Positions 1-5,479 are shown, numbered from the stretch's first letter. The stretch is 5,908 nucleotides of DNA from Candidatus Aerophobota bacterium (GCA_030607715.1 JAUWJM010000104.1:1-5908); one strand, 5' to 3'. The notes: a model not told the origin generated them from the sequence alone. Made by a program: numbers and translations.

Positions 1-145
1 CAAAATTAGTTGTAACGTTCTAGCTCTTTATCCATAGGGGTTTGAGTTCAATTTAGGACTAACTTTTGCCAGAGTCTTGTAGATGTTCTCCATGGGAGCC
101 TTGAGGGGGTGAAAGTAAATCAAAAAAATTAATTTGGTTAAATTT
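1..145. other. Left-edge non-coding stretch, possible mobile-element debris
   Basis: No convincing gene is seen here. On the minus strand a short frame is open from a GTG at 174 to a TAA at 28 (48 residues); its most protein-like part starts at an ATG at 93 and begins MENIYKTLAKVSP. It has no clear ribosome binding site, and its upstream part runs through the hairpin at 154-171. It could be the tail of a decayed transposase, given the IS-like hairpins beside it, but I do not recognise the family. The + strand frames are interrupted by stops. An AT-rich stretch (about 117-148) separates this part from the hairpins. Confidence 0.2.
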
Positions 146-153
146 GTAGATAC

Positions 154-171
154 CCACGGGTAAGCCCGTGG
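154..171. repeat. Perfect 7-bp stem-loop
   Basis: The arms CCACGGG and CCCGTGG flank a four-base loop (TAAG), making a G+C-rich hairpin in an AT-rich surrounding. It is not followed by a T-run on the + strand. On the minus strand the sequence beyond it is AT-rich (TATCTACAAATTTAACC) but has no uninterrupted U-tract directly after the stem. It fits a transposon end palindrome better than an intrinsic terminator. Confidence 0.75.
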
Positions 172-206
172 CACTTGTCATTGCCTTACGGCGAAATTCC
201 ATTCAC

Positions 207-225
207 CCACGCCTAAAAGACGTGG
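207..225. repeat. Second stem-loop of the IS-like pair
   Basis: CCACG pairs with CGTGG. Inside, after a C/A mismatch, CT (213-214) can pair with AG (218-219), leaving a three-base AAA loop. The stem core CCACG is shared with the hairpin at 154-171, which supports the two belonging to one element. Confidence 0.6.
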
Positions 226-305
226 AACTCTGCTTTTCGGGTTGCTTAGAATAAAATCACTAAAAATATTTTGACCAAAACCGGTATTTCAACTAGGAGA
301 TAAGT

Positions 306-341
306 ATGGATCCTCTGATACTGAGGATAAAACGAAAATGA
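306..341 (+). other. Possible 11-codon leader ORF before the GH172 gene
   Basis: ATG at 306 opens an 11-codon frame, MDPLILRIKRK, ending in TGA at 339-341. An AGGAGA site at 295-300 lies at a workable distance upstream. The stop codon abuts the AGGAGG ribosome binding site of the next gene, so translating ribosomes would end right at that site. It may be a leader peptide, a remnant start of a lost gene, or chance. No attenuator hairpin or codon run was found to support regulation. Confidence 0.2.
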
Positions 342-346
342 GGAGG
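341..346 (+). promoter_or_regulatory. Ribosome binding site AGGAGG of the GH172 gene
   Basis: A consensus Shine-Dalgarno hexamer lies 7 bases before the ATG at 354. It decides this start over the ATG at 358, which is in another frame and ends after a few codons. Confidence 0.8.
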
Positions 347-353
347 CTAGGAG

Positions 354-1409
354 ATGCATGATTTTAATGGTATAAATTTGGGATTAGGTACTCTGCCACT
401 GCTGTCGAATGCAAAAACCCGTTCCATTTCTGCAGAAAACCCTAAGGGGGAGGTTGGTGGAGGAGCAAAGGAGATACCCGATGCTAGCAGTCCTGCCAGC
501 AAACTGGGAAAAGGCTGGAAGGTTCGTCCCTGTATCACCTTACCTAAGAGCTCAACCACCACTTTTGCTGAAATCGAGGGGCCGGGTATTATTCAGCATA
601 TTTGGATTGCTGTTGATCCAAAAGCCTGTCGCGACTACGTTCTGCGGTTTTTTTGGGATGATGAGAAGTCTCCTTATATTGAGGTGCCTTTGGGTGATTT
701 CTTTGCAAACGGACATGCATTATGTTACAATGTGAATTCGCTGCCTGTAGTGGTTAACCCCTCTGGTGGATTCAATTCATATTGGCCAATGCCCTTTCTT
801 AAGAGTTGCAGAATCACTATTGAGAACCAACGCTGGGAGGATATCAGCTTTTTTTATCAAATCTCCTATACACTTTGTGATCTTCCCGAAACTGCGGCAT
901 ATTTTCATGCCCAGTGGCGCCGAAGTGTAACGAAACGTCAAAGACCCGAGCATAACATACTGGATTCCATAAATGGAAAGGGTCATTATGTAGGAACCTT
1001 CCTCGCCTGGACTCAATTGGCCAATGGATGGTGGGGGGAGGGAGAAATCAAATTCTTCATCGATGGTGATCGGGAGTATCCGACTATCTGCGGTACTGGA
1101 ACCGAGGACTATTTCGGAGGTGCCTGGGGTTTTGGTGGCAATACATACTCTACGCCTTTTCTTGGTTATCCTTTTAAAAGAAAAGAAGCGGGGGAGGTTC
1201 CCAAACACTGCCTTTACCGCTGGCATGTGATGGATCCAATAAGATTTGAAAAAAATCTCCGCGTGACAATTCAAGCACTTGGTTGGCAGCCTGATAAGAA
1301 ATTTCAGCCTCTATCCGATGATATTGCTTCAGTGGGTTACTGGTACCAAAGTGAACCGCATAGTCAATTCCCTAAACTTCCAACTATTGAGGAGAGATGG
1401 CCGAGGTAG
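354..1409 (+). CDS. DUF2961 / GH172-family glycoside hydrolase
   Basis: This is a complete 351-residue protein of the DUF2961 family, now classed as GH172, whose studied members act on alpha-D-fructofuranosides (difructose dianhydride I) and alpha-D-arabinofuranosides, including arabinan. Visible family signatures are the N-terminal RSISAENPKGEVGGG (residues 23-37), PLGDFF (112-117), NGWWGEGEIKFFIDGD (224-239), CGTGTEDYF (246-254), and the C-terminal DDIASVGYWYQSEPH (322-336). Glu229 (GEG) and Glu251 (TEDYF) sit in the two motifs that carry the catalytic glutamates in characterised GH172 enzymes. The expected fold is two jelly-roll beta-sandwiches. No signal peptide or membrane segment is seen, so a cytoplasmic enzyme taking imported oligosaccharide is likely. 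Length is normal for a single-domain member, and AGGAGG supports the start. It heads a + strand run of URO-D-like and GH130-like genes. The family is secure; the substrate is inferred. Confidence 0.93.
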   Translation: MHDFNGINLGLGTLPLLSNAKTRSISAENPKGEVGGGAKEIPDASSPASKLGKGWKVRPCITLPKSSTTTFAEIEGPGIIQHIWIAVDPKACRDYVLRFFWDDEKSPYIEVPLGDFFANGHALCYNVNSLPVVVNPSGGFNSYWPMPFLKSCRITIENQRWEDISFFYQISYTLCDLPETAAYFHAQWRRSVTKRQRPEHNILDSINGKGHYVGTFLAWTQLANGWWGEGEIKFFIDGDREYPTICGTGTEDYFGGAWGFGGNTYSTPFLGYPFKRKEAGEVPKHCLYRWHVMDPIRFEKNLRVTIQALGWQPDKKFQPLSDDIASVGYWYQSEPHSQFPKLPTIEERWPR

Positions 1410-1414
1410 ATTTA

Positions 1415-1426
1415 AACTTATAAGTT
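1415..1426. repeat. 12-bp perfect palindrome AACTTATAAGTT
   Basis: The palindrome lies just after the GH172 stop codon, in the 46-base gap before the next (broken) gene. It is AT-rich and too weak for an intrinsic terminator, and no T-run follows. It could be an operator half-site pair or chance. Confidence 0.3.
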
Positions 1427-1439
1427 AATTCTCAGTACT

Positions 1440-1445
1440 AGGAGA
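1440..1445 (+). promoter_or_regulatory. Ribosome binding site of decayed URO-D gene A
   Basis: AGGAGA (continuing AGAG) ends 10 bases before the ATG at 1456. That ATG is in frame with the recognisable segment VPVNTYEIGSSLFE, so this marks the original start of the pseudogene. Confidence 0.5.
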
Positions 1446-1455
1446 AGAGATAAAG

Positions 1456-2353
1456 ATGGTAAAAGTAAGTCGACTCGGGGACCTCTAGAGAGGAAAAAAT
1501 GGAGTTCCCGTAAATACTTATGAAATAGGTTCATCTTTATTTGAAGGAAATTTCTAGAGAACTTCTGGGATTAGACTGGGTAGAGCCATTGGAAGATAGT
1601 AATAAATATTTGAAGAACTATATCCAGTTCTGGTTCAGAATGGGCTATGATTATGTAAGATTTGGAACTAATGCAGGATTTATAGGAGGAAAAGGAAGAG
1701 AAACAGATGATACAGCTTACCTTTCTAGAGGGTGAGACAGTGAGCTGGGGAAAAGAATAGCGTCGTTACCTCATGGAAAGATTTTGAAAATTACCGCTGG
1801 CCGCAAATAAAAGATTTTGATTTTTCTCCCTACGAATTTATAAGTCAGAATCTACCCTATGGCATGGGATTCTGTATCTCTCACGGAGGGGGGGGGCGTG
1901 CTGGAGAATATAACTTGGCTTATGGGCTACGAGAGCCTTTCTTACACTTTATACGACAACTCTGATTTAACTAAAGCTATATCTGATAAAGTTGGCCAGA
2001 CAATATATGAATTTTACAAAACGTGGTTGAAATTCTCAGTATTTATGCTTTCTTTCAGGGAGACGATATGGGGTTTAAAACAGCCACCCTTATTTCACCC
2101 CAGACTCTGCGAAAATATATTCTTCCCTGGCACAAGAGGTATGCCCAGCTTGCCCATAAGCACAATGTACCTTATCTACTTTATTCTTGCGGGAACGTAG
2201 AAGCAGTTATGGATGGCTTGATAGAGGATGTGGAAATAGATGGTAAGCATTCATTTGAAGATGAAATCACCACTAGATAAGTTTTATAAAAATATCCCGG
2301 TTAAAAATTACCTGATAATGCTGGAAGAGGGTCTGAATTTTGGAACTGCATAA
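1456..2353 (+). pseudogene. Decayed URO-D/MtaA-like gene A (five frameshifts, stop, internal deletion)
   Basis: Joining frames by eye rebuilds most of a URO-D superfamily protein of about the usual layout. From ATG 1456 the frame carries a TAG at 1486-1488, then VPVNTYEIGSSLFE. A frameshift near 1545 gives EISRELLGLDWVEPLE and MGYDYVRFGTNAGF. Another near 1731 gives ETVSWGKE, and a missing base near 1756 gives NSVVTSWKDFENYRWPQI. The G9 run at 1888-1896 shifts into VLENITWLMGYESLSY. One near 2020 leads to VEILSIYAFFQGDDMGFKT, then ISPQTLRKYILPWHKRYA and LLYSCGNVEAVM. The frame breaks after KHSFEDE, about 70-80 residues are missing, and the true C-terminus IPVKNYLIMLEEGLNFGTA follows, ending at TAA 2351. 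At the zinc-ligand motif it reads YSCG, with Tyr for His. It cannot make the full protein. Natural decay is likelier than sequencing error, because flanking genes are clean and there is also a large deletion. Confidence 0.88.
1888..1896 (+). repeat. G9 homopolymer causing a frameshift in gene A
   Basis: Nine consecutive G follow CTCACGGA within the HGGG motif region. Reading ISHGGG before it and VLENITWLM after it needs 8 (or 5) G, so the tract is one (or four) bases off. Poly-G tracts are slippage-prone and can act as phase-variation switches, but other lesions in this gene make a switch pointless here. Confidence 0.7.
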
Positions 2354-2373
2354 CTGAAAAATAAGGAGAAGAA
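2334..2373 (+). repeat. Gene-junction repeat, copy 1 (matches 5414-5477)
   Basis: This copy spans the last codons of pseudogene A, its TAA, and the next ribosome binding site. Bases 2334-2359 match 5414-5439 at 23 of 26 positions, and 2360-2373 (AATAAGGAGAAGAA) match 5464-5477 exactly. Copy 2 carries 24 extra bases between the two blocks. The resemblance of both coding end and intergenic part shows that the two junctions share ancestry, so gene A and the URO-D gene at 4252 may be related by duplication of a larger unit. Confidence 0.65.
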
Positions 2374-2377
2374 GAGG

Positions 2378-2422
2378 GTGGAGCTGTTCCATTCTGATGG
2401 TAACCTAGTAGATATTATGCCA
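2378..2422 (+). pseudogene. URO-D-like fragment B (HSDG motif only)
   Basis: About 15 codons read VELFHSDGNLVDIMPD, the region around the metal-ligand loop of URO-D/MtaA-like proteins (compare FMHSDGYIFDIYEDL in the intact gene at 2838). In an intact gene this motif lies some 230-270 residues from the start, but here it begins only about 5 bases after an AGGAGAAGAA ribosome binding site, so the N-terminal two thirds have been deleted. It is a leftover of a separate paralogue and not part of gene A, which has its own YSCG copy of the motif at about 2188. At its right end it runs directly into fragment C. Confidence 0.6.
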
Positions 2423-2697
2423 GATGGGGGATGGTCTAAGCACGTAAGCTGGTATGCAAATCTCGCCAGATATGCACCAACGTTTTTTTTTAAAAGTCGA
2501 GACACCAAAAAATTTATCGCTATGTCAAAGATAATTCTGATATGGCTGTGTTTCTACATAGCTGTGGTAGTATTTCAACTGTGATTGGTGATTTCATAGT
2601 CATCGGAGTGGACATCGTAAATTCTGTTCAGACGTCAGCCGCTGATATGGAACCGAAGAAATTGAAGGTGAGAGGAATTAACCAATTAACCAGCTAG
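2421..2697 (+). pseudogene. URO-D-like fragment C (middle of a third decayed paralogue)
   Basis: Frame-joined reading gives MGDGLST, a TAA at 2445-2447 where Gln is usual, then AGMQISPDMHQRFF. A frame change at the T9 run (2483-2491) gives KSR, and another at the A-run near 2508 gives KIYRYVKDNSDMAVFLHSCG, then IGVDIVNSVQTSAADMEPKKLK. This is the family order: active-site loop (GDDLGTQ-like), ISPxM helix, HSCG zinc motif, IGVDIxNxVQ strand. The HSCG motif has both His and Cys intact, the most MtaA-like of the five copies here. N-terminal and C-terminal thirds are missing. After KKLK the frame runs into unrelated sequence and stops at TAG 2695-2697. Because fragment B already contains the HSDG loop that should follow this region, B and C come from different genes. 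Confidence 0.75.
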
Positions 2698-2837
2698 ACA
2701 TAGCGAGGCAAAAAAAATTGTCCTGAGGCATTTCTTGAGAAAGGCATAAGGAATAAATCAAAGAGAAAATAAATCAAGCGTTGTAGATGTAAGTCGGGAG
2801 TCTGCTGAAAATATGAAAATTGTCTAGAGGAATTAAT
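2698..2837 (+). other. AT-rich gap without a recognisable gene
   Basis: This 140-base stretch is rich in A and carries stops in all + strand frames. It may include eroded 3' sequence of fragment C, but I can match no URO-D C-terminal motif. GAGG at 2827-2830 is the ribosome binding site of the next gene. No clear promoter or terminator was found. Confidence 0.4.
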
Positions 2838-3848
2838 ATGACTTCGCGTGAAAGAGTAAAACGAGCTCTTACCTTTAGCTCTATTGATAGGATACCGCGT
2901 GACTTATGGATACTTCCTATAACTTTAAAAAGATATGATAAACAGATAAAGGTTATTCTAAAAAGGTTCCCTTTGGATATAGGAAGACCAGAATATAATT
3001 TTTCAATAAAAGGTTATACTAAAGGAGATCCTTACAAAATAGGAACCTATGTGGACGAGTGGGGTTGCATCTTTAAAAATGTCCAAGAGGGAATAATAGG
3101 TGAAGTGAAAGAGCCTATAATAACGAATTTAGCTGACATAAATAAAGTTAAGCCACCGTATAAACTTCTGGATATTTTAAGTAAAGGTAGAAAGCAGATA
3201 AATAAGAACTGTAGGAAAAGTGATAAGTTTATTCTGGGAGGATGGGCCAATCCTTTTGAGAGAATGCAGTGGTTAAGGGGTACACCCAACTTATATATGG
3301 ATATTATAGACCAACCCCCTCAATTTTTTGAATTAAGGGATGTAGTGCATAAATATTTTTTGAAGGAAATTAAAATATGGACAGAAACAGAAGTCGACGG
3401 TGTTATATTTGCCGATGATTGGGGTGCCCAAAACTCACTTTTGATATCTCCCAAACTATGGAGAAAATTTTTTAAACCTCTTTATAAGGATTATTGTAGT
3501 CTCATCCATAGTGCAGGTAAATTTGCTTTTATGCACTCAGATGGATATATATTTGATATCTATGAGGATTTAATTGAGATAGGTGTAGATGCTATTAATT
3601 CTCAGCTTTTCTGCATGGACATTGAAAAAATCGGGAAAAAATTTAAAGGAAGAATTACTTTTTGGGGTGAAATGGATAGACAGCATATACTTCCTTCTAA
3701 AAATTCGAATGATGTTAGAGAAGCCGTAAAAAGACTAAAACAATTTCTTGACGGAAAGTGTGGAGGGATGATTGCTCAATGTGAGTTTGGCGCTGCTGCC
3801 AGATTTGAAAATGTCAGAATGATGTTTGAAGAATGGGAAAAAGTATAA
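2838..3848 (+). CDS. URO-D superfamily protein (MtaA/COG0407-like methyltransferase branch), HSDG type
   Basis: An intact 336-residue protein. The start is the ATG giving MTSRERVKRALTF, the typical opening of this family, with GAGG 7 bases upstream; an upstream in-frame TTG (2820) reads through that site and is not used. Family marks are DRIPRDLW (17-24), the FADDWGAQNSLLISPKLWRKF loop and helix (191-211), FMHSDGYIFDIYEDLIEIGVD (231-251), FWGEMD (275-280) and QCEFG (314-318). Relatives are corrinoid/CoM methyltransferases such as MtaA, whose zinc is held by His-X-Cys and a later Cys. Here His233 and Cys315 match, but the middle ligand is Asp235. HemE hallmarks (the N-terminal RQAGRYLPE motif) are absent, so this is not haem synthesis. 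No corrinoid-binding domain is fused. It is the most AT-rich gene of the window. It is probably cytoplasmic; the substrate is unknown. Confidence 0.88.
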   Translation: MTSRERVKRALTFSSIDRIPRDLWILPITLKRYDKQIKVILKRFPLDIGRPEYNFSIKGYTKGDPYKIGTYVDEWGCIFKNVQEGIIGEVKEPIITNLADINKVKPPYKLLDILSKGRKQINKNCRKSDKFILGGWANPFERMQWLRGTPNLYMDIIDQPPQFFELRDVVHKYFLKEIKIWTETEVDGVIFADDWGAQNSLLISPKLWRKFFKPLYKDYCSLIHSAGKFAFMHSDGYIFDIYEDLIEIGVDAINSQLFCMDIEKIGKKFKGRITFWGEMDRQHILPSKNSNDVREAVKRLKQFLDGKCGGMIAQCEFGAAARFENVRMMFEEWEKV

Positions 3849-3851
3849 ATA

Positions 3852-3904
3852 ATCCCTTTCAAGTAAGTTAACAAAAAAAGGTGTTTAATAAAGTGAAAGG
3901 GGAT
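3852..3904 (+). terminator. Weak inverted repeat after the URO-D gene
   Basis: ATCCCTTTCA (3852-3861) is complementary to TGAAAGGGGAT (3894-3904) with one bulged G. The loop is long (32 bases) and no T-run follows, so it is a poor intrinsic terminator. It may simply stabilise the 3' end of the transcript or be chance. Confidence 0.25.
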
Positions 3905-3977
3905 CTATAGGAAATATCAAAGTGACCTTCGATGCCATGGAAAAGTATCGTACCTATTATCAATGATTTACAAATAA

Positions 3978-4157
3978 CAATATAATGCTGTGCAATTAGA
4001 ATATCCTGTTCTTTATGCAAGAGAATCATATGAAATAGAAGGAGATTACAGAGATGTTCTGTTTATGGAATCACTAGCAATGTACCAGGACAAGTGGTGG
4101 CTTTACTATGGTGCCTCGAAGAAATATATTGCTCTGGTAACAGCGCCAATTAACTAA
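3978..4157 (+). pseudogene. C-terminal remnant of a GH130-like glycosidase/phosphorylase
   Basis: The frame is open from 3978 (after a TAA at 3975) to the TAA at 4155-4157. It reads QLEYPVLYARESYEIEGDYR, then DVLFMESLAMYQDKWWLYYG, then ASKKYIALVTAPIN. This matches the last blade of GH130-type five-bladed beta-propellers, where a DVxF segment is followed by a WYLYYGxADxxIGLATA-like strand just before the C-terminus. There is no start codon with a ribosome binding site, and the preceding four fifths of the protein are absent; sequence to the left (3905-3977) has stops and no GH130 motif. GH130 enzymes phosphorolyse or hydrolyse beta-mannosides. The fragment sits directly after one URO-D gene, just as the partial GH130-like gene at 5639 follows the other. 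Confidence 0.65.
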
Positions 4158-4239
4158 ACGTTGACGGCTGACCGCTGCACAGCGTTCTCGGCATGCTTTA
4201 TAGTGGAATAAGGTTGAACAGTTACATCCAAAAATATTT
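4158..4239 (+). other. Gap before the second URO-D gene
   Basis: There is no gene here. TTGACG at 4161-4166 looks like a -35 box, and TATAGT at 4199-4204 like a -10 box, but they are 32 bases apart and cannot form one promoter. The piece 4161-4196 is clearly richer in G+C than its surroundings, hinting at a small insertion or a relic of other origin. Confidence 0.3.
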
Positions 4240-4245
4240 AAGGAG
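4240..4245 (+). promoter_or_regulatory. Ribosome binding site AAGGAG of the second URO-D gene
   Basis: AAGGAG ends 6 bases before the ATG at 4252, supporting that start, which gives the family-typical opening MTGRERVLNAL. Confidence 0.75.
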
Positions 4246-4251
4246 CAGAAA

Positions 4252-5433
4252 ATGACAGGGAGGGAAAGAGTGCTCAATGCCTTAGAGCACAAAGAGGGAG
4301 ACAGAGTTCCCATACATAAGCATGCTATGGCTTCCAGTGTAGCCTCAGAAATTTTAGGCCGAGAAGTTTTTATTGGTTCAACAAGCCTTTTCTATGAGGA
4401 AGCTAAAGCTTGGCTTAAAGGGGAAAAGGCTCATAGAGAATTTGAAGAAAAAGTATGGCAAGATTTAATAGCTATCACTAAATATTTTGAGTTTGATACT
4501 ATTTTTATGCCCTGGAGGATGATAGAGAAGCCCACTAAGCAGTTAGATGAATACACCTTTCTTTACGGAGATGAAAACAGTGATAATTGGCACGTGGAGC
4601 GTTTTAGCCCTTTTTCCCGGACCTTTGGCCTGGTAGACTCTTCCGATAAATATCTGCAACCGGAAGATATTCCCAGAAAAGTAGAACAAATGGAAAAGGA
4701 TTATGCCAGGTCTCATCGTCCTTTAACGGAAGAAGACTTCCCTAGGATAAAAAGACTTGTTGATTCTTTTGGAGATAAACTTGCTGTTATAGGGAATGCT
4801 GGAATGGGTATGCCCATTACTGCGCCCTGGTTAGAAGCAATGCTACTAGACCCGGAGGCGGTAGAGAAATACTTAGATATTCAACTTGCTCGTGCATTAG
4901 AATCACTAAAGGTACAAGCTAAAATGGGGGTGAGAATATTCTGGGGAGGTGCAGATATGGCAAGCAAAAGTGGCCCTGTCTACTCACCGCATCTCTTTCA
5001 TAAATTTATGCTACCCCGCTTGCAAAAAGTTAGTGAACTCTGTAATAAATTAGGTGTTTATCACATTTTTAAAAGTGATGGAAATTTGTGGCCAGTAGCT
5101 CGAGACCTGTTTGTAAAAAGCGGCATTCATGGATATATTGAAATAGAAGGGGATGCAGGTATGGATCTGGGACGGTTAAAAAAAGAATATGGACATCTTA
5201 CTTTATGGGGAAATTTGAGCACCCATCTTTTGAGAGTAGGGACAGTTAAAGAGGTGATTCAAGAAACAAAAAATTGCATCGATAAAGCAGCTAAAGGTGG
5301 TGGCTATGTCTTCTCAATAAGTAATGCTATTTTGCATGGCACACCACAGAAAATGTTCTCGCAATGTATAAAACAGCTAAAGAATACGGGAAATATTAAG
5401 AAAAAAGAGGATTTGAATTTTGAAACCGTATAA
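4252..5433 (+). CDS. URO-D superfamily protein lacking the MtaA zinc ligands (KSDG type)
   Basis: An intact 393-residue protein, longer than the 336-residue neighbour. It opens MTGRERVLNALEHKEGDRVP, the standard family N-terminus. Other marks are FDTIFMPWR (81-89), IGNAGMGMPITAPW (180-193), IFWGGADMASKSGPVYSPHLF (229-249) in place of the usual DDxGTQ-ISP loop, IFKSDGNLWPVARDLF (272-287), LTLWGNLSTHLL (316-327) and GGGYVFSISNAILHGTPQ (349-366). At the zinc site of MtaA-type enzymes (His-X-Cys and a later Cys) this protein has Lys274, Asp276 and, in the last motif, Ser/Asn, so no ligand is kept. It may use another metal mode, bind a ligand without methyl transfer, or catalyse a different reaction. 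The tail beyond residue 375 (GNIKKKEDLNFETV) is lysine-rich and its end resembles that of pseudogene A. No HemE signature or corrinoid domain is seen. It probably lies in one unit with the GH130-like gene downstream. Family firm, function unknown. Confidence 0.88.
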   Translation: MTGRERVLNALEHKEGDRVPIHKHAMASSVASEILGREVFIGSTSLFYEEAKAWLKGEKAHREFEEKVWQDLIAITKYFEFDTIFMPWRMIEKPTKQLDEYTFLYGDENSDNWHVERFSPFSRTFGLVDSSDKYLQPEDIPRKVEQMEKDYARSHRPLTEEDFPRIKRLVDSFGDKLAVIGNAGMGMPITAPWLEAMLLDPEAVEKYLDIQLARALESLKVQAKMGVRIFWGGADMASKSGPVYSPHLFHKFMLPRLQKVSELCNKLGVYHIFKSDGNLWPVARDLFVKSGIHGYIEIEGDAGMDLGRLKKEYGHLTLWGNLSTHLLRVGTVKEVIQETKNCIDKAAKGGGYVFSISNAILHGTPQKMFSQCIKQLKNTGNIKKKEDLNFETV

Positions 5434-5477
5434 CTGAAAGATAATGTCAAAAGTTTTATGAAGAATAAGGAGAAGAA
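5414..5477 (+). repeat. Gene-junction repeat, copy 2 (matches 2334-2373)
   Basis: This copy covers the end of the URO-D gene, its stop codon (TATAACTGAAA) and the following AATAAGGAGAAGAA ribosome binding site. It differs from copy 1 by 24 extra bases (5440-5463) and three substitutions in the first block. Which copy is ancestral cannot be told. Confidence 0.65.
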
Positions 5478-5479
5478 AT

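Larger units (their letters stand above)
146..240 (-). mobile_element. Putative IS200/IS605-type element end (two hairpins, omega-RNA-like)
   Basis: Two stem-loops lie 35 bases apart. The stronger has a perfect 7-bp stem, CCACGGG (154-160) with CCCGTGG (165-171), around a TAAG loop. The other pairs CCACG (207-211) with CGTGG (221-225), extended by two more pairs after one mismatch. A weaker GCC/GGC hairpin (183-192) lies between them. Read on the minus strand, the order of a CCACG...CGTGG hairpin, a spacer and a final CCACGGGCTTACCCGTGG hairpin resembles the palindromic right ends of IS200/IS605 elements, which encode the 3' part of the TnpB guide RNA. No TnpA or TnpB reading frame is present on either side, so this would be a solo end or a small non-autonomous element. 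The family assignment rests on remembered resemblance. Confidence 0.4.

Noticed and set aside
271..305. TTGACC as a -35 box for the GH172 gene
   Set aside because: No acceptable -10 box lies 16-18 bases downstream; the segment there is AGGAGATAAG, which serves as a ribosome site.
777..1274. 165-codon open frame on the minus strand
   Set aside because: It lies wholly inside the well-supported GH172 gene, has no ribosome site or recognisable motif, and is a shadow frame.
2308..2508. 66-codon minus-strand frame across the pseudogene junction
   Set aside because: The opposite strand carries clear URO-D motifs in the same bases; the minus reading shows no family.
2820..2837. Six-codon N-terminal extension of the URO-D gene from TTG 2820
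   Set aside because: The extension runs through the GAGG ribosome site, and MTSRERV at 2838 is the standard family start.
4161..4204. Promoter with TTGACG (4161) and TATAGT (4199)
   Set aside because: The 32-base spacing is far outside the usual 16-18, and no alternative box fits either element well.
2838..5433. HemE (uroporphyrinogen decarboxylase of haem synthesis)
   Set aside because: The N-terminal RQAGRYLPE-type motif and other HemE substrate residues are missing, several paralogues occur together, and no haem gene is near.
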